From: Acanthaster planci
Lineage: Eukaryota; Echinodermata; Asteroidea; Valvatida; Acanthasteridae
Assembly: GCF_001949145.1 (NCBI RefSeq)
Contig: NW_019091384.1
Span: 1,532,389-1,592,388 of the forward strand
DNA length: 60,000 bases
Reading direction: 5' to 3'
Made by a program: the position numbers and the translations under genes. The notes beneath the pieces were generated by a model. That model was not told where the DNA came from. It worked only from the letters and a program-made list of their open reading frames with translations, and did no database searches. Shown in pieces: positions 26,111 to 39,410 of the stretch (position 1 is its first letter; each line of letters starts with the position of its first letter).

Positions 26111-29100
26111 AATGGCAAAGGAATACGTGCATTTAAATTCACAGAATTAAAATGGAATTCCCATGTAAAGGGAGGGCAACGCACAGGTTAACGGGAAATG
26201 TTGAAGGTCAAAAGAGATTTTTGAGATTGCAGCAAAACGTTTTAAAAAAATGCAAAAACATTCATCTTTTCTGCCTCGCATGTAGTTTAAAACAAAAATC
26301 AGAGTTTAAAAATACTGCTTTCAGGCACAGAAACGAGACTTGAAGAAATGTAGTCCGACCCGACTGCAAATAATATTCTTTAAAGATTTTCATGCTTTTA
26401 TTCAACTTTCTCGTTTGCAGTATGATTAGAGGTTTGGGAGGTAAAGAGTTTTCCCCACGATAACAAAATCGAATATATCATAGTTGCCAGTTGGACTGTC
26501 CGCACTGAAAGCTGACAAACCACACGATAGGCCGATAAACCTCTGCACTTAGAAACCTGAGTTATTGTTTCACGGATGTTGTGTTGACGAATCAGCTGTC
26601 TCGTTAAGTATGACGTCTCAGACTGGCTGGCATTTTGAACGGTTCCTCGTTGTTCACTGGATTCTTTCTGTGAGCTGCTTTTGTATTGTGGAGTGTCAAT
26701 AATCGGCCAAACTGAATGGTTTCTGACTTGTGATTATCAATGTAAAATACCACACGGCATCCGTTGCCGCATTCCGTTCGCCTATGTAAATCATGGGCCC
26801 GAGATGTAGGCCAGCTCCCACAGATTGTGACATCAACGGCCCTATTGTAAACTGGAAACTGCGTGTTGGTACATAAAGTGCTTTCTCTTCACAAGGACCC
26901 TTTATAATTTAGTCTAAATTGTTGAAGAACTGGACCGACCAAAATGGACATATTAAAGATGGGCCTTGCCTCATCGGCATGCCGGCACACGTTAGGCCCT
27001 CAGTCTCTGGTGCTAGAAATGATCGCTATTTGCCGCTTGGCAATGGACCGAGTAGGACCAACTGACGCCGAATTACCCTTTCCAACAATATTCTAAATGG
27101 AATTTCGTATCCCATTCTGGTTGGAGAGAGGGTGATGGATAACTGTCGCAGGTCGGACACATTTGCTATGTCAGAGAGGTTTTTTTTTCTCTCTATCTCT
27201 CAAGTACGAACATCAAAGGTGATGCGTGGCACTCTAACCACCATTCCCACGTACCGGCGGTTCAAAGGTATGAGTATTAGTGCTGTAGGGTCTATATAGG
27301 TCCACTCCTCTTTAGGGGGAGAAAAAAATGGAGAATGAGACTTCTTCAAGCATTTTACGAATCTAGTCCATCATCCTGCCTTCCTCTTTGCTGTTAGTTA
27401 TCGAGTGCATGCATTTTGAAATTGGCTGGTTATTGCCAGAGAGCAAAGGAGCCGTTCCATAACTCAGTGACAGTTGCCAGTAGCGAAAGTCGCTGCGGAA
27501 ATGTATGCTCATACTGCCGCCACTACTATCATAAATATACGCACTCCTATCGTCTACCGGTACCTACAGGATGCATTGCTGTCGTGTATGTACACCAAAT
27601 ACTGCACGCACAATGCTTATCGTGTACGTACAAGATCCATAACTGGTTATTTTGAATACTCGAAGCTAATCTGCGTATCAGCCACCCGTTGATCTGATTG
27701 TTAACTGCAGCTCATCCCAACAAGATTATGTCCGTTCATGTATATCAAAATCTCTCTTACGTACCACGCAAGTTCCGTTTTCAGTCGTGAGTTAGGGGAC
27801 GGTTGGTCCTCTTCGCAACAGACTGATAGCGCCCAGTAAATCACGTGACCTATAGTGGGTATCAAACGTCAACAAACATTGGTGTGCCCCATAGCACAAT
27901 GTGTCAAAAGTGCCATTTACCAAAAAAATAAAGCTGACGGTTCGGTAAAGTATACTCAGGCTAGATGCACTCAGTACTATACAAAATAGGCTTTAGTTTA
28001 GGTACTATGAGAAGACGCCATGATACTTTGTATGTCTACCCACTGCAGGTCACGTGACTTAGTGGATGCAGTCGGTTTATTGATATATAGACTGGAATTG
28101 ACGCTACAATGGGCAGTGTTATACTGGAAAACATCGTCCGCTGTGGGATAATTATTGTTGTGTCCTTACAGGACAGTTATATCGTGTATACGTTCAATAC
28201 AGTTATCCATTACCTATACTGGACTGTAATCGTGTACATCTCAGATAACTTGCGCACGTAAACGATGTCGTTGTGCACTTGTAAGATGGGAATATGCATA
28301 GACCACTTCTTGTGTTAATTCACGAGGAGCGCGATTGAAGGAGAGGCATTTGTTTTGTACAACTTGAAACCAGGCTCGCACTCGAACTCTCACTCCGATG
28401 ATCGCACAATCGAGTGGAAACAGGCCCAGCTCATCAACAGCATCCAACGGTGGCATCCTCGTCTAACACAACAAAATACCACTTCTGTACCCAGGGACCC
28501 CAATCAACCCCAGTATACTTTCACCTCCAATATAGAGTTCTGCCCATGGGTCCCTTTAATTTATGTACCCTTGGAGGTCAGCTTGATGTTCACCCTTTGC
28601 CATACCTATATTTACACCCTACTGACACGTTTCAATGAACACTCACATCCCACTTCCCCTTTGCACCCTACCCGGCATCCTAATCCAGATTCTCCCACCT
28701 TACAGATCCAGCGAGCTAGTAATGAATCCAAGCATCCACTACAAGAAGCCACAACACCAGCATGAGCCAAGTGCTCCTGATGACGAAAAAACACACCATT
28801 CGAACTGAAAACAAAACTAGCTCTAAGAATCACTCCACTCACAAAAGAGGTACTTGCCGGTACGCTTTCACGGTGTTAACGAAACCAATACGTTGTTTAT
28901 GCCTGCCATGAAAACCTGCAAGTCTCATTTAATTTAGGTGATGTAGAATGTTTTCATTATCGGATTAAAATTAAAGTAATTCGTCAGCTTTTAAAGATAA
29001 AGAACGTGAAGTTTTAATTTTTCTTTTCTTTTTTATTTCTTACATAAAAAAATCTTAGAATATAAAGAGGTCCTGCGTATATATTTATTCATCCCTACAG

Positions 29101-32100
29101 ATTCCGCGCATTCTTTCGATGTTTCAGGCGGGGATCCAGATCCCCCCTTTTACCAGCCTATGCCTACAAGCCATCCCCCCCACACACACACACCCACCCA
29201 CCCACCCACATGAAAAGCATAGACCTTGTACAGAGTTTATGCAAGTTCGATTAAATGGTTTCAACTACAGCGACAAATACAGTATCCCCCTCCTGCGAAA
29301 AATTTAGACCACCCGATCCTGAATCCGTACGTGATTGTATTCTTTATACTATGAATTACATAAACAAGATTACAGACTGTCCCAAAAGCTTACATATCAG
29401 TGCACGTTTTCTAAGCATGGGACACCAGAATACAATAAAGTGTTTGAACGAAAAGGATTTTGAAGCATTCTTTACTGAAAGTTAATGTGCAACGAGAACG
29501 AATCACTGCTTGTATTATCGCTGGGAGCAGACAAGATACCACGGCTGCACGGTTGATAATGAGTAAATTATTCCACCGTAGTTTGAACTACAAAGCCGCA
29601 GTGAATATCGAACCCTTTAAAAATATTAGTTCTGGAGCAGCTGGGAGCCGTATGGGCCAAAGTCTGGCTGTATAGTAATGGGGGTATAGATCTTAATTCC
29701 TTTCCATTACCTAAGACTGTATTTGTTAACAATAAAGCGCTCATGCCGTGCGAATGAACCAGCTTGTACAAGCGCACGTAGTCCCCTGTGTTTGACAAAA
29801 TACGTATATCCCCACATTGAATGTCACAACAGAGTGGGCGGTGGGCTTGCGATCCATCGGCGCTGTCCTAATGGCCTGATGGATAAAACCTAATACAGCA
29901 TGGTATACCGCCTGAAACATTAATGCCAATTCTGTCTCACTCCAAGTAAAGCCTTGAAAAAGTTGTAAATAATTCCATCAGTGAGCACGTTGCTTTACTG
30001 AATTTACCAACAAAATGTTCCGTCTACTACAGAAGCTTCAGCATAATTTCAAAGGTATAACATGCATCCCCCTCGTTTTACGCTCACGGTGAAAATGTGA
30101 AAAGGCACACATTACCCTTTTTAGTCCTTAGAAAGTCATTGGAATCCTCCCATTAGAAGTCTTAATAATTACGCTCGCGAAACCGATCTGGACGTTAGAG
30201 AAGGAAACTGATGCTGAAGAAGGTTTGAGTGCGTTGGGCCAGAGACAACGTTGGTATGACTGAAGTTGTAAGGGGCGGAGATCGAGCGCGATTCCCCATT
30301 TTTTCCCGCTTGAACCTGTGTGTTAGACGTGCAGACCCTCGTGATTCATGGACCTATAGGGGAAGATCAATCACGGATGTGAAATTCAGAACTGCCCTTA
30401 CTCAAGAAATCAGGAATTAATTTTTTGTAATCGACATGCTCTACCAAAACGGATATCGAGAAATACCTTTTTTCTGAAAATGATTTCCACAAGGAAAATT
30501 ACTCTACAGACGTGCCTATTAAAGAAATAAATTAAAATGTTTTTAATTGGCCGAAAAACCTCCTGAAATTGAAAATAAAAATCTTTGATAACTAGGACAA
30601 TTTTCAAGATTATTTTGCTGTAAAGTAAACCACGTACCACTTCCAAAGAACTGGTTATTTGTACTGATTATACGGTTAGTACTATGCTATGATTTATTGT
30701 AACGTGATTCCGGCGTTGTTCGGAGTCCACACATTCAGCTCCGTGGACCGCTACATTGAATGACGTGTTGAAGTTGAGACGAAACTCTTTGCTTGCTCAG
30801 ATTGAGTAGTAGGCGATTGGTGTTTTGTGAAGTCTGGGTTTGAACGGTGGACTCAAGACAGATGATCGTGGCATTGTATTTACTTCAAAGCGCCGTCCTG
30901 CCGCTGTAACCAGAGATCAACGCCTACCGCTTTGGACAAAAAGCAGGCCAGACAAACACTTTCCCAGATTTAGTGGATAGTGTTTCGGTTTGAGAGAGGA
31001 GAGGGCCTCCTGTGCCATGCACCGCAGGCCACTGAAAACAGTAAGAAAAAGGATCGAAAGAAGATCTCGGACAACTGACGGAGTTTACCGGAGAGCAGAT
31101 AACTGAGTATCACCCTCTTCCAATGGAGGGAAGAAGGAGAAAAAAGTGATAAGGAGACGGCATCATGATGCAAAGTGTGGATAAAGCGTGGAGGTTAATG
31201 AAAGAGTGCTTGGAGGAAAATTAACCAGTGGATCATATGAAATAAAGCGCTCTAACTCGCTCTGACTGTAGCCGAGGTTTTCTGGCTAATTCTCTCTTTA
31301 GTTGGGACTCATATCCGGACTGACGAGGAAGAACGCTTAATCAGACCCGTTTCCCCGTTGGTTTTTTTTAGGGGGGGAATCGAAAGGCTAATCTTAAAGG
31401 AAAATCAGCGTTCTATTGATTTAATCGTATCTGCCGGGTATTATTTTATTGATGATTAAAGCGGAATTGGAGTGATCGCCGAATTGGCTATGCCGTAAGT
31501 CCCTCATAAGCAGTATTACTTCATTAGCGCTTAATGCATTATTTCGCCTGCAGAGATATTAACCCTATTCCTTCTCCAAAATGACTCTGTGAAATTTTTT
31601 TAACATTTATGAGGTTTTTAATTTCTTAAATAAGATTGTTTTGTAATCAGTTTTCAAACAAGAAGAACGAGGTATAGACCAACATGGCGCGCAGCTGTGT
31701 ATTTTCTGTAATTTCTACCGATTCGGGTTTCGTCAGTCTAACCGTAAAAGTTCTCCTCATACGATTCAGAACGATTATTTCACGCCAAACGTGTGTTCAA
31801 TAAGGTTTTTTCAACCTTATGTACATGCTATTACGTTTGGGTTACCGCAGTTTCCTCAAATGCACTTTGTATTCAGAGAAATGTGTGGCTTAGCATTGTT
31901 CACGCCTTTTGCAAATTTGGTTCTCCCAGAAGAAAACTTGGGTATTCTCGTGATGCCTAAATTTCAACTGTGCTCTGGGGAAGAGTTGTTCACTTCTCTC
32001 TGAAATGAAGCTATTGTGATTCGAGGGCTGAAGTGGAATATTCGAATACCCAAAAGAAAATTGATCTACATCAACATTGCACAATGTCAGATTGGTTAGT

Positions 32101-32559
32101 TGGTGGGTATCGATTCTCATCAGTTTCGATAAGTCTAATTGTAGTCTTTCCACTTTTCAGATGCAGTAGGCTCAGAGTGGTATCGAGTGGCACATAGTGC
32201 ACAGGTTCAGTTCAGTAGCGATCCTATTGCAAGCTAAGAAATTCCAAAAGAATCTTAAATATTAAATATAAAAAACCTCACTGTCAGTTATTGGCCCAGC
32301 ACACCTGATCAGCCGATTAATCGCAAGACATCACCACCCGCTAACGCTTGACTTGGTATCCCATGTCATATTAACGTCAAACAGATTGCGTGACTGGGCG
32401 CCGTGTTAAATAAAAATTCTCAAATTAACTTCCCCAACCGGGCATTTCATGCTTGGATTTGCTGGCTCTTTTCGCTCCATCGGCAACCTAATTGTCGAGC
32501 ACAGATGCTTCACCCAACAAACAGAATTAGCCCGAAATACCACAAGACAGGAGAATACT
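26111..32559. other. 6.4 kb with no recognisable gene
   Basis: Open frames reach 136 codons (28355-28765, plus), Pro/His/Ser/Thr-rich and overlapping two others; they match nothing. The compound microsatellite is at 29175. The stretch 30420-30660 is AT-rich. Confidence 0.45.
29175..29210 (+). repeat. (CA)n(CCCA)n compound microsatellite
   Basis: A C-run, then six to seven CA, then four CCCA units. Confidence 0.85.
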
Positions 32560-32760
32560 CCAGTCCGTAATTTCCCTGGAGTGACGGGGGACTTTCGGCG
32601 CGTCTTTGTATTAGGGGCGGGGGGGGGCGCGTTAGTGAGGATGCATGATGGCAAACGGTGCGCGGGAGATTTCCCGCCTTATAAGCAGCGCGGATCTTCG
32701 ATCACCGCATGTGTTCAGCTCACGTTCCACACACGCGATGCGGGTGGGCCCCCGGGGTGA
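32560..32760 (+). promoter_or_regulatory. CpG-dense patch with TATA-like box, possible orphan promoter
   Basis: About twenty CpG in 200 bp in a CpG-poor neighbourhood. It contains TTTCCCGC (an E2F-type site) just before TTATAAGC (32679-32686), and C/G tracts at both sides. A start site would be expected near 32710. No gene with recognisable coding sequence follows within several kb on the plus strand; the 103-codon frame 32449-32760 spans the patch but looks like no known protein. Confidence 0.3.
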
Positions 32761-35702
32761 GAATCAGAACATTAACGGTCCATGGTTGATTTCCAGTAAT
32801 AGCGGGTGGTAGATAAATAGACGAGGTAGGCGCTGGGTGAGGTGAAACCAGGACAAACTCCAACCCAATTGCGATTCTATAACGCAGGCTCGGCGTCGTC
32901 GTTGCCCTAATTCCGATGTGCATTTCATACATCATATTATCGGAGTCGTACACTTCTCGCCTCCTCGTTGCATGCCATTTTGGAAAGCATCTTTTTCATT
33001 TTACTTGGAGATCATGAGGCATGCACCGAGTGAACTTCCCCACATCACTGGCTCGATTACGCTCTTGAGGTGCGGGAGAAGGCATCAGTTTCCCACACGA
33101 GCGTTTCATTATCACGCGCAGGCGTATTGGCAATAAACCATGCGTCATTATAATCTAGACAGTCGCGAGCATTACCGCATAAGCAGATCGATAAATACTG
33201 CAAAAGATTCTCTTCCTATCGATGCAATGTGAGTGTCTGACAGGTCCCCTATAATTACGGACCACTTGACATTCAGAACGTGATATCACTTGGTGCTGAA
33301 TTGCTAAAAAGTGCTCTTCAATAATAATGTTGATACAGCCTGGCAAGACAGATTGACCTTAATGGATCCGAACTGAGCTATGAAATTAGATAAACGTTTC
33401 AACTTTTTGTATCACAAAACTTTGCAAATTCTGAAATAATTCCTGTGCTCACGTTACCAGTAACTACCTATATTAGAATTTGTCCAATATTTGACACTAC
33501 CAGGAAAAATTTCCATCACGCAATCATAAAAGACTGGGCCCTATAGTTTGCCATATAGAAAGATCTATTACAGTACTGGAAATGGATGCAGTAAATTTAC
33601 CCAAGCTTTGAAGAAAGGCACAATGTGGCCAGACTTTTAAACAAACTGAAAATGCTGGATGAATCTTAGCCTCCAACAGAGACCTATAGGGTGAATGGAG
33701 ATATGCGTTCATCAAGAATCAAACATCCTGAGAAATTTCAAATACGTCTCACGTTATACCCTGACGGGCTACAGTCACACTTGCCGCGAAAGAATGAAAC
33801 GTGAGCTCAGCAAGTTGATCTGCGACTTATTACAGTATACACTTTATACACTTAGGAACTGATTTTCAGCGCTTGTGGTTAGAACAAATCTGAACTTTCC
33901 ATCTTATACAGTGGAACCTCAGCCATTGATATTACAGATGTTGAATTTTTAAAACTCTCATCACAAAATCACAGGTTCTACTTCAACAACATTAATGTAT
34001 GGAGATGCATTTTTCCCCTGTAGTTCGATGAAGCAGATGCTTCAATCCACCCATTATTAGAAGAAAATGACCGCTTGGCAAACATATTTCACCTTTGAAA
34101 TGAGGTTTCCCTCAAAAGTAAACTGCTGTAATAATGACTCGCGGGAAATCAATTGCAAAAGATAAAATTGGCTTCATCACACAAACACAGACGGAACCCT
34201 CTCAAAATATTGGCTGCACATTAAAGGGGGAAATAGAAAGACGGTGCAAGACTGGGTCAAGTGATTGGGATACGTAGTGGTTACGTTTGTTAAAAGGTCA
34301 AATCATGACGTAGAGTGTACCACGTGTCGTATCTTTTCACCATTTTGGTATAGATGGTGAAGCTGCCAAGTGCCTTGCACCAGGTCAAGTGCAATCGCCC
34401 GTTTGCAATTTCCACAATCTAACGCCACTGATGCCCGGCGGGGGATTATTGAAGACAGCAGACATACTCTGGCGAATTCACTTCAGTCTGTCAGTTTATG
34501 TTGCACCAGAGCTGCGAACTCAATTAAAGTAACAACACATCGGGCTGCTCGATTGAAGAAAATCCAAGACATCTTTTCGGCATTCTCATCGCATCATGGG
34601 ATAGGATGACGAATAAGCCATGCCTTATATGAGGAGAAACAGAATCCGTCAGTCATAGGCTACAGTAACAGTTTTCTTCAGAATAGTTTTAAGGACTACC
34701 TCATCAAAACACGTCACAGATGGGTACATTGTACACTAGAAATAATTTAAAGTAAAACTAACTTTCCAGTCGCCTATAAGAGGAAAACCACCACCCTTAA
34801 ATGACTTTTTGAGGGTATCCGTCAAAGTAGGCGTTAAAATGGTTCCGATTGATCGGAGCGAGTGGCCATGGCCTTATTCTACTGGGTCAATACTAGCTCA
34901 TTAATATTCACGATTATGGTTCAAGACAGAAATTGGTGTTTGTTGAAGAGGTTCCTAAAATTTTCTTTTTCTGGTTAGCATATTAGGAATACCTTTCATC
35001 CCAAACGTTCAAGTGTTAAGTAAGTTGGAAGCTGATAAATATGTGGCAGGCACACTCCTTTGTTTTTTCATTCCCATGATGCATCGCGAATGTCCAAAAA
35101 CGTTCTCTCCGCACAACCTGCATTTGATGCTTGTCTGGGTTTTAAATCCGAAGCTCGCTTGCGACTGATGCTCTTTCAGCTTTAACGCAATTCAACAGGT
35201 TCAGATATGAGTTTCAGAATTGAAGTGTTTTCAAAAGCCCGTCTGCAGATTGCGTTGAAGCCCATATAAGTCAACAGGTCTAGATTTAATTTGTCTTAAA
35301 CAGCTCTCATGTGTCAAACGGAATTATTTCGGGGATTTGTTTTTCAATACCAAAAAGCCACTAACAAACTGGAAGAGTTTTATGAGCTTTGTCCATCAAC
35401 ATCCACTAAGTCCATGCAGCGGCAACACGCTTCCTCTTTATAACTCTTATTTTCAGCAGACTCTATACGTCATTACCTTACAATATCATGCAAATTTCAT
35501 TATAGGTTACTTTATTTGAGGTTTGAGCAATAACGCAAACGGTACAAAGTGCAGATAAGACAAGTGGCCATCACTCAGATCAAATTATATTAATGAGAAG
35601 GAGTCAAGTGGGTGGGATGCGTAGAAACGACCCACCCTTTATAACGCGACACGTCATTCGCTTGGTATCCATATAAAACTAGATCTATAGTGCAGGGAGA
35701 AG

Positions 35703-35733
35703 CCTCAAGGTTGATCTTCAAACTACCTTGAGG
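35703..35733. repeat. 8-bp inverted repeat
   Basis: CCTCAAGG (35703-35710) and CCTTGAGG (35726-35733), perfect complements around 15 bases. Possibly chance. Confidence 0.4.
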
Positions 35734-36675
35734 TCAATTATAGGGAGTAGATTAATGTATTTTTGGGGGGGTCCAAATTACCTGGCCATTCGCGTAAGTA
35801 CTCTTCCGTGTAACACAGTTCTCTGTCGTTCTACAAGAGTGGAGCTTTATGGGAGGACTCGGCCAATTCCCATCAACCCACATGAGCAGGCCTGCATGTG
35901 CTCCTAACAAGTACTTCATACAATCCTATGGCGAAACGCGTGCTGGTGATGAGCCGTAATCCAAAGGGCCCTTAGATGAAGCCTTTCAGCAAAAGGACAC
36001 AATAATTGCCCCTGAATGGTTTTTGTAACAATACAGGTAGAACAATACTCCGAGCGCTGTCACCAATGGTCGTCCTTGAATTAGTGCAGAGCACTTGTCT
36101 TTCATGGACACAGTTAAGTCTCTGATATTACCGCCGTGGTAAATACTGAAGATGGAAACAATTTAACAACTGAAGAGGGGGGTCGACGGGGATAATTGAA
36201 CAAGCCCCAAGAATGTAGAGGATCTATTTTAGACTAACGGGTATGCTTTACAATGACATTTGTAAAGCTGGGGGAAAAAAGCAACGTTTGCCTAGGTGTA
36301 CTTATCTCACTTTGGCCCTAATTCGTATGAAGACGGCGGCGCAAATATACTTGGGCATTGAAGTAATGATTACTGAGTTCGGTTGTCGATTATCCATGAG
36401 CTACTGCATTCACTCTCACATTTTCTACTCTGCAATTAGAATATTACCGATAACAATAGTTGTTCAAGTGAGCGTTATCAACTTTGCAATCCCCCCCCCA
36501 GTAAATGTGCCATTCTCAGGTACATGAAGTCTGCCAGGCGGAATTCGCAAAGTAAGATAGGGCCTATTGAGCATCGCAACCCATCTTACATTAATTGAAG
36601 TTGTGTGAATGAATAAAACATGTTGATTGTGATATTTGCATCGATATGAAGGGCAGATCCCACCATCACATACCC

Positions 36676-36693
36676 TGAGATATATATATCTCA
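36676..36693. repeat. 18-bp perfect palindrome
   Basis: TGAGATATATATATCTCA reads the same on both strands. It lies 20 bp before a 25-bp sequence also found at 15343-15367. Confidence 0.7.
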
Positions 36694-36711
36694 TTAACAG
36701 GACAGGCCATG

Positions 36712-36736
36712 TTTCCAAATGGCTGAAATTTCCATC
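36712..36736 (+). repeat. Dispersed 25-bp repeat, copy 2
   Basis: It matches 15343-15367 at 23 of 25 bases, with the shared core AAATGGCTGAAATTTCC. Flanks differ, so this is a short surviving piece of an unidentified interspersed repeat. Confidence 0.5.
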
Positions 36737-39378
36737 TTTCGCAGTCGATGGCTATTGCTACAATTTTTAAAACAGGCAAAGTAGTACCCCTCCCTTTTGT
36801 TAAAAACGTGTATCATTCCCTAAACGGGTGAGATCACAATGGCTCTACTTCTGAAATCTTCGTGACGATGTCGGATGTTCATGGTTTAATGCAAAACATA
36901 GACCTATAGCACGGTGGACATAACGAAACATGATCTTTAAATGGCTGCTGTGCCCCACAAAATGAGATTTAACGATGGAGCAGCATGTAAAACATTTCAT
37001 CCTCAGTAATTCACATATCAATTTCAGGGTAACGTTTTACCTTTTATGAAAAAGTGCACAGTTTTATTACATGTCTTGGGTGTATTATTCACAATGTACG
37101 CAGGTGTAATGTCGACGGATTTTCACGGATATTAACGCAGCGCTGTTTAGAAAGTGCCGAGGTAAAAAACGAAGAACAAATTGGAGGTGCAGGGCGTGAA
37201 CGTAAATCCTGGTATTGTAGAATAAATCCCCCACATTTTGACGAGGGGGACAGGCGATTTTTATTATTCTTCAGTCTTATGTAAAATGAGATAGAAAAGG
37301 TGCGAATTGTGAGGTCATTTCGAAAGTTCCAACGGCCAAAGTGGAGCATCGGTATGGAAATTTCAAATGCAAAATATTGAATCATGTAAGGTTGCACATG
37401 TGGTGTACATCTCTATCATTAACAGTGCCCTCGGTGTTATATTGTGTCTAACTCCGCCCAATTCCAACCTCGCTTTTCAAATTTCCACGACTGCAGGCAA
37501 TTTTGTCGGACTTTGGTCTTCCCCTATACATGCATCCAGTCTGGCACGGAGTCACACCACTGGAGACGGGTAGGGTAGTTGCTACGGTACTGGCTCCAGC
37601 ATCTCAGTCCACTATGGTTTGAGCTAGTTCACAGGCCATCGTATTTCAAATTAAGCTACGTTGAAAGTGAAACCAGGGAGCGCAAAATCCCTTCTCTGAT
37701 CCGCAAAGTCGGGGATGAACCGTTAATTCCCACGACGGATTGGGGCGAAACTTGACATCCCTTAAAAAAGTCACGTCATTTTCACCGGTATAAAGTCTTA
37801 GTCAGATACTGTCAGGTACAGTTCCTAATTGGTCTCCCTCGTGTTCTTCATAGACGTTCGGTTTTTTCTTTCTATTAAATCCAAGCGAGTTTCATGGCGA
37901 CATAGACGACTTAGTCACACTAAATTAAGTCCTAAAAAACAAGGACATAATTTCCCTTATACCACAAAATTCCAATAGCAGAATAAAGCTTTCAAAGAAA
38001 TGTTCTCCAAAAAAGATTAAAAAACAACAACCCCAAAACCAATAAATAACACCCCAAACCAAGAATACAGTGCACATCCACTCAATTCACGAAACAGCCA
38101 ATTTCTTTTACAACTTTTTAGATTAATTTCACCCTTATATCAAAGGAAATATACTTCAACTTCGTGAAGGCTTAATTGCAAAAACCGGTTTAGAATTTCA
38201 CTCCTCAATTTCCGTTTGTTTGCAGCTTAAATCAAGACAGTAGTGTTAGACTTCGGTCTACTTTGAGGCATGTTCGCCTTGTGTGGCCGGTAAATGTGGC
38301 ATTGAAAAAGCAGGGTCCTCCTCTGTCATTCACTGATCATTCATTTCTCGGTGAAGAGGTGAAGCGTTAATTCAGAAATGTGAGTTTGTTACAGGGTTTC
38401 CCGGCCGAATTCATCATCTTCGCACACGAATTACAGTTTCATTCAAATTAGCACGAAATAGATTGACGATCTAGATCACCATTCAAAGAGAAAACTGATC
38501 ATTCAATTTCATTCTAAGAGCATGTGATTGCACATTGTTATTCAAAAACTGAAGAGTAAGTATTCGATTTCGAAAACATGTACAAGCGTACAAATTCGCT
38601 TGGACACTCCTGCGGTATGTGTTTTGGCGTTCAATTTCGTGAATCAGCAAGCATTTGTGAGATTCGTGCAGTATTATTCATAAACGTTAAATCTTCTAAT
38701 TCGTTTTTTTCTTTGTAACTAATTTATGCAAAATGTTTCCACGAAAAGAAACGTTTGGTTTGAGATCTTTATAAAAATGCAAAGTGAAATTCTAATTCTT
38801 TATATCACATAAATTGACAAAGTGGGGAAAGTAATGTCTAAAAAGGATGATAAAAATAGAATGAAACATGAAAGCAAAAGCATAACTTAAAACCATGACA
38901 TTAAAGAAAAAATAAGCCATTGTTTGAGGGAATCCAAAAAATCTTAGTATTCGTGCACATTTTGGAGGATGCGTTTCTTGTGTATAAAATAAAGAAATTA
39001 CAGATCAGTAAACTGCATCTTAAGGATTTTGGTTTCAGCATCCGTGATGAAGGTCCAAGGAGAGTTTCATTTCTACATTTTGATTAAACGGGCAAATGTA
39101 CTGTATTCTTGATGTGCAATTTGTTTGAGGTATATAAAAATATACACGTACATTCAAGTCAGTGCGTGGGACACACTTCTAGCGTTTTTTCTATTTATAA
39201 CCCCCCTTGTGTTCTATACGCTTCTTAATTTGCTGTGTATTCCTGTTGCCTTGAGGTTTTCAAATTTGAAGGCTCAAAATACGAACATGATTGCCCATAG
39301 TCGAAAATGAAAGTAAAATTCGGGAGGAATTTTTCATTCCAGTCATCCAGCGCGAAATCGAATGACGGTTATGCACTC

Positions 39379-39410
39379 TTCAATTGAATGAAACTAGTTT
39401 TCAATTGAAT
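39379..39410. repeat. Two identical palindromes TTCAATTGAA
   Basis: TTCAATTGAAT occurs at 39379-39389 and 39400-39410, starts 21 bp apart (about two helical turns). The core CAATTG could bind homeodomain-type factors; that is inference only. Confidence 0.5.

Noticed and set aside
28355-28765. 136-codon plus-strand frame rich in Pro, His, Ser and Thr
   Set aside because: Overlaps other open frames on both strands, has no recognisable domain, and its composition follows the local C-rich plus strand.
33908-33989. pogo/Tigger-type element starting ACAGTGGAACCTC
   Set aside because: The inverted partner near 33977 matches only about seven bases and there is no clear TA pair; too weak to annotate.
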